Assembly (NCBI GenBank): GCA_049999725.1
Contig: JBNGIS010003770.1
Coordinates: 28,185 to 48,192, forward strand
DNA from: Haplomitrium mnioides
Taxonomy: Eukaryota > Marchantiophyta > Haplomitriopsida > Calobryales
Length of the DNA: 20,008 bases
Direction: 5' to 3'
Shown: positions 10,309 to 18,030 of the stretch, piece after piece
How positions within the stretch are numbered: the stretch's first letter is position 1
Layout: every line of letters begins with the position of its first letter
Notes under the pieces: model-generated
What the model saw: the letters and a program-made list of their open reading frames with translations, nothing else
Told to the model about the DNA's origin: nothing
The model's database searches: none
Made by a program: the position numbers and the translations under genes

Positions 10309-10564
10309 ACAAAACCAACATCCATCATTCAGAGGCTCCCACAATTGCTCACGCCCACAAATACTAGAGAGTGGGTTACTATAAAAAAGAGGGCAATCAG
10401 AACATGAAGCTCTTCAATCTACAGTCCAAAGATGTAAGCGAATGTTCTCAACAAAAAAATGTGGAGTGCTTTCAGATGTCCAACTGTTTCAACTAAACTT
10501 AAATATCTAGGGGATGATGTTTATGTGAATGTGTGCCAAAAGCCTTATGCTTTGTACAAAATGT

Positions 10565-12330
10565 GGCTGCTTGTAAGGGTGCGCGGGCGATCGCGGAGCT
10601 TGGGATCGAGGAAGTCCATGATGATCGAGAGGCAGCCGTGGGATGCGTTGCGCAATCCTTCTGCTGCAAGCCCAATCTTCTCCAAATGGATTCCTTCTAA
10701 TTGCTTTGCAGGAAGAACCTCTTCGACCCAGCTGCAGATCCGCGCTCAATAAGATACTTCAAAGGTTTCCAAGCGGGATTGCTACAAGATTGTTGATGCA
10801 TCCACCGACAATGCAATCCTGGTCGAGAATCTTCAAGGGAGGGCACTACGAATCGAAGGCAGGGTTCAGCCAAGAGTTCTCCGAAAATCTTCCTCCCCCG
10901 ATCCTGAATGCTTCAACCAATATTGTTAGACACGGGCTGACCGACAAGTGTCAGCTTCTCAAGAAACAGAAACCAACGAGAAAAACAGCCAAGTCCAACG
11001 AGGAGGAAAGATGCGCTCTTGATCAAGAAATTGTTGGGAGTGACGCGCGCTGCATGGGAGGTATAGCTGAGATCGCTGCCAGATTGAGGGGGTTGTTTGT
11101 GGATGCAAGCTTGCCAATCGTGAGAACAACAACAGAAAGGAAGACACACGAGGAAGGGAGGACAGATTTCTTGAAGCTTCACTTGAGGCATGTGAACTCA
11201 AGCAGGGGGCTAGCAGGGGTGGAGGTGGACTCGAAGGGCGTTGGGAATCGCTAGGCGGGGAGCTCTAGAGGCTCAGGCGATCCTGGTGTACTCATCTCTG
11301 CGAGTGGACGAGCATCGGAGGTGGACTGATACTTGAAAGCTGAAGGGAGTATGGGTTGTCTTGAAATCGGAGGGGCTGCCAAAGTGGGATCTTTGGGGTC
11401 GTCTCAGTGTAGTCTGTGCAGGAGCAACAATCTTAGGATCGTCAGGGGGCTTTTCTGGTTTATTTTCTCAAGGGAAGCCAAGAAGGAGTAGCCGCATTCG
11501 TGCCCGCGCACGGTGTAAGAATATCCATCGAAGCTTCGGGGTGGAGTGGGTGGCCAATAGTCGAGAGGACTGTCTTTCAGAGGTGGAAGTTAAACAAGAC
11601 CTCTTCCTAGCTTGAGGAAGTAAATTCAGGGCTTCTTGCGAGGGAAGTTAAAAAGACTATCTGGAGAAGGGTGCGTGGGTAGGAGTGGGAAGTGTGACTG
11701 GAGCCGTGGGACTCATGAGAAGGTCAGAATTGTTGGAATAAAGATTAAAAATACAAGGGAGACAGTAAAGATCGGATCTTGGGAGAATCAGAAGAGCTGC
11801 AGCGGAAAGAGAGAAATTGAGTGTTGAGAGGTCACGATTGTGTTGCAAAGTTCAGCCCAAATCAGAGGAGCATTGGTGGAGTGTGTGGTGTTGTGTGTGC
11901 AGTGGTTAGTTAGTTTTGTATTCTGTTTATAATTACTGAAAAGATACTTCAGATCCAAAGTGAACAGGACCTCAGATCAGTAGGGATCCAAGAATCAGAT
12001 TCAGAGGGTAAGATAGTACAGGGGACAGATCCCGCGTATAATTCAGATATCAAGACTTGATCCTGTATTGTAAAACTTTGAGTTTGGATCCTTGAAATAC
12101 ACTTCGGAATTGGACCAGAGCAGCTTGTAAGGTGTAGATGAATGTGTAAATGAAGAATTGAAGAAGGAGAAAGGTCTGTAAGGTAAGGAGTGACATCCTT
12201 AAAACCTGAAAGTGATAACTTGCAGCAGGGCCATCTTATAAAAGAACGTGAACCCCGATAAAGTCAGCCTTTTCCTGCCAAAAAGCGGTCTTTGGAGGTT
12301 AACGACTGAAGGAGGGGGCTAACATAGAGT
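10565..12330. mobile_element. GC-richer insertion of unknown type inside methyltransferase copy 1
   Basis: Base composition rises sharply (CGCGGGCGATCGCGG near 10583) compared with the AT-rich surroundings, and homology to copy 2 stops at about 10560 and resumes at about 12330, replacing about 110 nt. Plus-strand open frames of 203 codons (10643-11254) and 84 codons (11361-11615) exist, but neither matches a family I recognise and flanking frames carry short coding-like pieces such as KRDCYKIVDASTDNAIL, suggesting a frameshifted gene remnant. The right end has a purine tract GAAGGAGGGGG (12308-12318), which would suit an LTR-element remnant. No terminal repeats or target duplication were found. 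A captured gene fragment is an alternative. Confidence 0.4.
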
Positions 12331-12641
12331 TGCACTATTGTGGAATATGATAGACGTCAGTTTATCTATATTCCTCAAAGAGTTTTGACAATGGCTTCTT
12401 TGCCATTTGATGTCAAAAAATCCCAAAGTTTCTACGTGTATCATAAGGAGACCATTCTTTCTAGTACAATGGGTGAGTCTGGTGATTTCTGCTGCAATTT
12501 CCAAGATTGGAAAGTCCCAACATGATTCTCTTGTGGTTGTAGATGTTCAAGCCTTTTAGTTTGTCGATTTGGACTAGACCATTCCTGCTGAAGAGGACGT
12601 GACTAGAGCTGAAGTTATAGAGTGATGTATATTTTGTACAC

Positions 12642-12647
12642 AATAAA
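12642..12647 (+). promoter_or_regulatory. Likely poly(A) signal of methyltransferase copy 1
   Basis: AATAAA about 20 nt after the stop that ends the conserved tail (GTTATAGAG), followed by a T-run. The inverted copy has its own AATAAA at the equivalent place, supporting a shared 3' end. Confidence 0.5.
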
Positions 12648-12659
12648 GTATTTTTTTTT

Positions 12660-13470
12660 AAAATTTATTTTGTGTTGGATCTCTATTCTTATAGCATTCA
12701 AAATAATAGTTATTAAGTACATTCTTGATGAAATCTTTTCATTTGAAAAAATATTTTTGAATAAAACCTATTGGTTTTTGAAAAAATTAGCAACAAAGTT
12801 TATGCTAGTATAGAAGGTTCCTTTTGACTTATTTAGATTTTTGCATATTTTTTTTAATCATGAGTTTTTGGCTTTGTTTTAGTTTCTCTTTGCATTTATT
12901 ACAATCTTCAATGACAATATCATTTTACACATGAGTCATTTTTGTGATTTTATTTTGGATATTCAATTTTTTGAGTCCCTAATGATTGAATATTGGCCTG
13001 CATACCTAGGAATGTGAGACTAATTTTGATGAAATGCATCATCTTTTTATGATATGCAAGTTTGAAGCATAACTTTTCTTCTTTTGTTTTTATTTGTTCC
13101 ATAAGTAAATAGAAGTTCAAAGCAACTCTTACTAGACTAGAGATTTATATATCAGTCTATGTTGCAACATTGTCTTTTGATAATTTTCAAAAAAACCTTC
13201 AAGATACAAAATCCTAAAACATTTACGAAGAACAAATTTAAAAAAAGACATTAAAATATAAATATATAGCTTTACCAATTTTTTTCAAAATTTTCTCTTG
13301 TTTGCTTGTCTTACTATAATATAATACTTTTACTTTTACTTTTTTTACTAAATATTAAACATTTAATTTTTTCCAAAATACAACAAGTATACGAATAAAC
13401 TAAATTTTAGGTTGAACAATTTTTGTTTTGATGGAAAATCTCGTAACTATAAAAACACGTAATTTTTTAA
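12660..13470. other. AT-rich spacer
   Basis: Very A/T-rich, with T- and A-runs and no reading frame of interest. It does not detectably match the corresponding flank of the inverted methyltransferase copy. Nothing further is recognised. Confidence 0.5.
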
Positions 13471-13471
13471 G

Positions 13472-13553
13472 CAGAATCTTGGAAAAAAAATCAACTAGAA
13501 ATACAACAAGAACTGAGAAGCAGTTCTTGGTTCAAAGTAGTAGCTGTTATATT
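13472..13553 (+). repeat. Left arm of an inverted repeat
   Basis: GGAAAAAAAATCAACTA, AGAACTGAGAAGCAGTTC and GGTTCAAAGTAGTAGCTGTTA are matched in order, on the opposite strand, by 15765-15684 (AACTCAATAACAGTTCC, GCAAAGTAGCGGATGTTA). The match stops sharply at the inner edge (13553) and fades gradually outward. The inner 35 bp are also shared with 9331-9366 in direct orientation. Confidence 0.6.
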
Positions 13554-14530
13554 TGACAAAAGATGTACCAATGTGGATATTGTGAAGATGAGAGTAGATA
13601 AGAAATCAAAGTATTAAAAAGAATCTAGGTGAATGCAATAATGAATAGAAGAAATTCAATGCTCAAAGTAGAGAGTGCAAGGTGAAATCTATGGAGAAGA
13701 ACATAGAAAGAGATCAAAGATGAAATCATCCAGGATATAATAATAATTGCCTCATCATGCAGATCGACACATCACATTGCTAATTGAACCAACAAACTAC
13801 AAGGGAAATTACAGAGGGAATGTGAGGAGAAATTGGAGTCAACTCAACCACAAAAAGGTAGCAATCCAATAAGACACCGAGTGGATGTTGGACGATGAAT
13901 TATTGCAAGCAATTCATAGAAGTATTAAGATGGAAGAAGAGGACTTTTCCTCATTCTCATTTACAACATTAATCAAAGTAAAGGAGGGAGGTGGAAGAAA
14001 AAAGTCAAATGTGATCATTTTGGTGGATAAAATTAAGAAAAAAGAGTTGAATGTCAAGTGTACTTCATGCATGAGTGGACTATCACATCATACAAGTCAA
14101 GTTTGGGTGCTTGGATATTAGACACAATATGTGAATTAATTGAGGAAGAAATTTCATTGGAGATTTGGACCAAATAGTTGTCATAAGTTAGAGTATAGTG
14201 GCACATAACAACTAGGGCTACTATAACCTTCTTTTAATAAGGTCATGAAACAATGAAATATAATCCTCACAAAAATTTGTTTACATACTGAAGATATAGA
14301 GTGAGAAATCAAGTCTAGCACTTGCTTCTAAAGCGGTGTGAGTTGATTGTGAATAGTATTGATGTAAGCGAGGTATTATAAGTAGAAGGCAAATTAATGC
14401 AATATAATGTAAGAAAGGCTTACATTGAGAGTGTTGGGCTCTCCATACAACATCTCTAAAACCAATGCACTTCATCTTTTCTTGGTTTCAACTGTACGAG
14501 TGAGTTAAGTCATGGAAAGAGTGTGTGACA
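13554..14530. other. Unassigned region inside the inverted repeat
   Basis: Purine-rich, with a 78-codon plus-strand frame at 13885-14121 (LLQAIHRSIKMEEEDFSSF, then a Lys-rich part) that I do not recognise and that could be a fragment of an element gene. Around 14370-14450 there is a TATA-like TATTATAAGTAGAAGG and GAGAGTGTTGGGCTCTCC, an LTR-like look, but no partner copy is visible. No function is proposed. Confidence 0.35.
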
Positions 14531-15690
14531 CATGTATTATTTAAAAGTGCTTATCTAAAGACATAGAAAGATGGGGCACTTTTTAGAGGTCCGAATCTAG
14601 AAAAAATAAGAGATACTTTTTGGAAGTGTCAGAATAGTATAGAAATGAATATATTTTTGAAGTGCCAATCTAAGGACACATATGGAAATGGAAAATTTTT
14701 AGAAGTCCCAATCTAGAGATACAAAGAAATAAGCACTTTTTAAAAGTGTTAATCTAGAAAAAAAAAAATAGAGAAATGGGAATTTTTTGGAAGTGCCAAT
14801 CTTGAAAGAGAGAAATATGCACTTTTTAGAAGTGCAAATTTAAAGACACATAGAGAAATCAGCACTTTCTTGAAGTGCTAGTGTAGAGATACATAGATAA
14901 AGAAACAAACATTATTTGAACACCAATCTAGAAATAGAGAAATATGTCATTTTTTTTCTTCGGAAAAGTTGATCTAGAAGCACACAAAAACGCACACTCT
15001 ATAAAAGTACCAATCTCGAAACATAAAAATTGGCACTTTTGAAAGTGCCAATCCAAAGGCACGTAAAGAAAAAATCACTTTTTTTTATAAGTGCCAATCT
15101 TGAGACACACAAAAATAGCAATTTTTTAGAAGTGCTAATCTAGAGACACACAAAGAAATGGGGACTTCTTAAAAGTGTTGGAAGTATCAATCTAGAGACA
15201 AAAAAAGAAATGGGGGGTTTTTTTTTAAAGTGCAAATCTAGAGACTCATAGAGAAATAGTCACTTTTTTTTGGAGATGTTTGGCATCTAAAAAAAAAAGA
15301 AACTCGCATGATAAAGAGTGGCAATCTAAAGACACACATAGAACTAGGTGCTTTTTGGAAGTGTTGATCTTGAAACATTAAAATATGCACTCTTTGGAAG
15401 TGCTGAACTAGAAACATATAAATTGGTTCTATTAAGAGAAGCCAATCTAAGAACGTTTAGAAAAATGGGCGGTTTTCGGAAGTTCCATTCTAGAGACAAA
15501 AAGAAATATGCACTTTTCAAGAGTTCCATTCTAGAGACAAAATGAAATATACACTTTTTAGAAGTGCCAATCTAGAGACAAATTAGGAAATATGTACTTT
15601 TTAGAAGTGTCAATCTAGAGGTGCATAGAGAAATGCTCACTTTTTTGGGAAGTACCAAATAGACAAATAGAGAAATGCACACTCTTAACA
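14530..15690. repeat. Degenerate ~42-bp tandem array with hairpin units
   Basis: About 25 copies of a unit whose clearest form is GCACTTTTTAGAAGTGCC, then AATCTAGAGACACATAGAGA and an AAATG tail. Successive AATCTA starts at 14553, 14595, 14668 (one degenerate unit between), 14711, 14752, 14799 and 14926 show spacing of roughly 40-47 nt. Each unit's GCACTT...AAGTGC arms form a 6-8 bp stem. Divergence and homopolymer expansion are strong, so the array is old. Short frames on both strands at 15344-15545 are produced by the repeat and are not genes. Confidence 0.85.
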
Positions 15691-15765
15691 TCCGCTACTT
15701 TGCATTAGGAACTGTTATTGAGTTCCTATTTTACTTGGTAGTTGAAATTTTTTTTTTCGGTGATT
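15684..15765 (-). repeat. Right arm of the inverted repeat
   Basis: Reverse complement of 13472-13553 with many substitutions: TAACATCCGCTACTTTGC (15686-15703) pairs with GCAAAGTAG-type sequence at the left arm. Sits directly at the right end of the 42-bp array. Confidence 0.6.
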
Positions 15766-16030
15766 TGGTATTGAAAAACATCAATTTTACGTTTGTAATC
15801 TTTTTTTCGTTAAAAATTGTTTTTTATAAATACAAATTGCATATTTTACATTGAGATTATATTTCAAAAAATTTATTATAGCTAATACCCTAGAAAACAA
15901 GCATTTTGGTTATTCAAATATTTTATTAAAACTTCATACTTTTGTCAATATACTAAATTCATCAAAAATAAAATAAAACATATATGTTTTTATGAAAACA
16001 AATTACAGGCCAACGTAAATATCTAGTCGG
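15766..16030. other. AT-rich spacer
   Basis: A/T-rich DNA with no gene; may continue the outer, more diverged part of the inverted repeat but I cannot align it reliably. Confidence 0.4.
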
Positions 16031-16067
16031 GTACGGACTTTGAACCAGACTTTGAGCATTGTAGCTA

Positions 16068-16400
16068 ACAGCTCCTATGCAAGCATGGACTCCAAACCAG
16101 AACCCTAAAGCCTATGCACGCATAGACTCCGAACGAGAATCCTAACGCTTGTGTGTGCTTAGACTCTGAACAAGAATAATGAAACTATGCACGCATGGAC
16201 TTTGAACTAGAACCCTAGAGCCATTGCATGCCAAGATTCTGAACAAGAACCCTATAGCCTATGCACCCATAGACATTGAACAAGAACCCTTTGGCTTGTG
16301 GGTGCATGGACTCTGAACAATAGCCTTACAACTTATGCGCGCATGGAATCCAAACAGGAACTAGAAAGCCTTAATACGTATAGACACTAAACAATGCGCA
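16068..16400. repeat. Regular 37-bp tandem array with a palindrome in each unit
   Basis: The GAC (or its variant) that follows the palindrome falls at 16088, 16125, 16162, 16198, 16235, 16272, 16309, 16346 and 16383, a spacing of 37 nt with a single 36. The consensus unit is roughly AGCCTATGCACGCATAGACT followed by CTGAACAAGAACCCT. Units differ by many substitutions but almost no indels. The best palindromes are CTATGCACGCATAG (16112-16125) and TTATGCGCGCATGG (16332-16345). There are no unique spacers, so it is a minisatellite and not CRISPR-like. Confidence 0.9.
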
Positions 16401-16590
16401 AAGATTCTAAATCATCCTTAAATTAGTAATCAACTTCAAACCATTCTTAGACTTTTGATTGAGTCAAACTATTCTTATATGCACCAAATTGAATTGTGAT
16501 GAAAAGACTTGAAATAGATTGAGAGAGCAACAAGATGAAACTTTGACAAATAAATATTTGGAAAAATTAAACTTTATTAATAATAAAAAA
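16401..16590. other. 3' flank of inverted methyltransferase copy
   Basis: A/T-rich sequence between the 37-bp array and the 3' end of the minus-strand methyltransferase copy. It includes the probable poly(A) signal at 16573-16578; nothing else recognised. Confidence 0.45.
16573..16578 (-). promoter_or_regulatory. Likely poly(A) signal of methyltransferase copy 2
   Basis: AATAAA on the minus strand about 30 nt after the stop codon at 16606-16608. Position is equivalent to the AATAAA of copy 1. Confidence 0.5.
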
Positions 16591-17483
16591 TGTTCAAACA
16601 GATTCTTAGACTCTATCCTCTTTGAGAGGAATTGTCTCATCTAAATCCATAGGCTGAGCATCTGCAGCCGTTAGAGAGTCATGTCGAGACTTTCCAATCC
16701 CTGATATTACAATAAAGTCACCAGAAGCACATGCAGTACCAAGAGGAACATGTTCTTTGCGGTATGCAAAAACGATCTGTGACTCAGTCACGTCGGATGG
16801 TAAGGAAGCCATCGTCAAAACCCTTTAAAGAATATAAATAGACTAATGTCTATCATATTCCATGACGATGCAGTTTCGCATCAGCTTTAAAGCACACACA
16901 ATGCATGTTCCAGACCCAAAGCAAAGATCTAGGATCCAATTCTGCTCTATTGATAAATGGTCAATGAAAAAATTATAAAAAGCCTACGGCTTCTGATAAA
17001 CATTGACAAGAGCATCATCTCTTGGATGCTTAAGTTTTGCCAAAAGTGCAAGACAACTAAAAACACTACGCATAATCTGCCGAAGAAGTCCGATCAAAGA
17101 AGCAAGCTGCAAATTAAAGAGTCGCATGCTCCTCTTTCCTTCTTTAGTCCAGTAGCCCATCGTCCAATATTTGTAGGCATGTGCAATTCTGGCACCACCA
17201 GAATGATGAATGTTGCTTTTGTCTCTAGAAAAAGAAAAACAAACAAATCAACTAATGTAAACAAAATACAGGAGAAGTAAAAAAAAGAGAAATCAGAAAC
17301 AAAAAAATAAAAGAACAACTTACCAAATGTCGTGGTCGATTGCACATTAGTCCTCAAAAAGGGCATTCTTGATGATGCCAAATTGTTGCGACAAATGAAT
17401 GATCAAAAAAGACCAAAAGTCCAAAGTTGTAACTGCCGCAAAAAATGATACTAAGTAAAAAATGCCATCTTTTGAAAAAGGGA
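16591..17483 (-). pseudogene. N6/N4-type DNA methyltransferase-like gene, copy 2 (inverted, truncated)
   Basis: Minus-strand gene remnant transferring, if ancestral function held, a methyl group from S-adenosylmethionine to adenine-N6 or cytosine-N4 in DNA. Exon 1 is cut at 17483 and reads SFFAAVTTLDFWSFLIIHLS. After a 99-nt intron come HAYKYWTMGYWTKEGKRS, KLKHPRDDALVNVYQKP (17036-16987), then NFFIDHLS and motif I, WILDLCFGSGT (16938-16906), with RNCIVMEYD after it. HP..QKP...L, then LD.F.GSGT, then RN.I..E.D is the established beta-class order (Pfam N6_N4_Mtase). The catalytic motif IV (DPPY/SPPW) is not visible; it would lie in missing or unread 5' sequence. Stops: TAA 17347-17345, TAG 16986-16984, TAG 16845-16843, TAA 16827-16825; the last two are CAG and CAA in copy 1. 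A 70-codon tail (16818-16606) is open. Confidence 0.7.
17225..17323 (-). other. Intron of methyltransferase copy 2
   Basis: GTAAGT donor at 17323-17318 and TTTTTCTAG acceptor ending at 17225 on the minus strand, 99 nt, strongly T-rich before the acceptor. Sequence on both sides is conserved with copy 1, where the donor is also GTAAGT. The junction codon is uncertain by one base. Confidence 0.65.
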
Positions 17484-17879
17484 TAATTTTACAAAATGGG
17501 AAGTTTATGACTATTACACAACTTATTTGAAAGAGAAAGATCCCCATTGTATTATCAGTTTCTTGGGTTTTACAAAACATTGGAGAACTCATTTTCCAAA
17601 TGTCAAAAATTCTGAAACACAATAGATTTGCTGTTTGTGAAACATGCGAAGAAATAAAATCTTTGCGAGAAAAATCTGTCTTGGAGTCCGACAAAGGTAA
17701 CAAACTTTCTTCCCTTTTCACAACTTTGATTAATCCATCATTTTTTTTGTAGACTCGAAGCTTAGTTCTAGAGATGTTATGTTTTCTCAACTTCCAGTTA
17801 AAGAAATAATTTTTTTGAAGTTGTTTTGCAAAAAAAATTAGAGTCGAATAATTCTTAGCAAGATGAGTTGTGAGAAGAG

Positions 17880-17899
17880 AGTCTATGCACGCATAGACT
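17880..17899. repeat. Palindrome AGTCTATGCACGCATAGACT
   Basis: Nine-base perfect arms AGTCTATGC/GCATAGACT around AC, in intron B. The aligned site of intron A (near 5418-5435) retains only one half, TTTATGCTTGCATAGGG. Confidence 0.8.
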
Positions 17900-18012
17900 C
17901 TATTGTTTTATATTTCAATTTAAACCTTTTCTGCATCCCAGTAAAGCTAGAAAATGAACTTGCTTAATGTTGAGACCTTAACCTCACAAAAAATTGTTTT
18001 TGTTGTTTGCAA

Positions 18013-18030
18013 ATCCTATGCGCATAGGAT
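18013..18030. repeat. Perfect 18-bp palindrome ATCCTATGCGCATAGGAT
   Basis: Fully self-complementary over 18 bp, in intron B, aligned to CCTATGCGTGCATAGG of intron A at 5606-5621. The best preserved member of the palindrome family in the window. Confidence 0.85.

Larger units (their letters stand above)
9645..12650 (+). pseudogene. N6/N4-type DNA methyltransferase-like gene, copy 1 (broken, interrupted)
   Basis: Matches the inverted copy at 17483-16591 over three separate blocks. An upstream exon may begin at 9645 after a good acceptor (pyrimidine tract, TTTTCAG at 9638-9644) with GDKIFKRQFTRKL and KRGYGVEEVQ. A frameshift near 9938 leads into ETKKFALAIADIS and FFAVVTTSEFWSFMI; exon ends at CGACATCTG with donor GTAAGT at 10200. 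The next exon (from about 10320) is full of stops but keeps TKLKYLGDD and QKPYALYK (about 10541-10564), the motif X region that precedes motif I in beta-class enzymes. Motif I is missing: about 110 nt are replaced by 10565-12330. The match resumes at VEYDRRQFIYIPQRVLTMASL (from about 12337). AATAAA at 12642-12647 is a likely poly(A) signal. Function is inferred from copy 2. Confidence 0.6.

Noticed and set aside
10643-11254. 203-codon plus-strand frame as a real gene
   Set aside because: Lies in a GC-rich insertion where several frames are open by composition; no recognisable domain and coding-like pieces appear in other frames as well. Kept only as part of the insertion entry.
12622-12813. 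63-codon hydrophobic plus-strand frame
   Set aside because: Composed of Phe/Ile/Lys codons expected in AT-rich non-coding DNA just after the poly(A) signal.
15344-15545. Reading frames on both strands of about 60 codons
   Set aside because: Generated by the 42-bp tandem units; the translations are internally repetitive and change with the repeat.
16068-16400. CRISPR-like array of palindromic repeats
   Set aside because: The 37-bp units are contiguous with no unique spacers, the genome is eukaryotic, and no cas-like genes are present.
17347-17790. 147-codon minus-strand reading frame
   Set aside because: It is a chimera: its C-terminal third is true methyltransferase exon 1, while the rest is the antisense of transposase-like exon 1 across the junction at about 17483.
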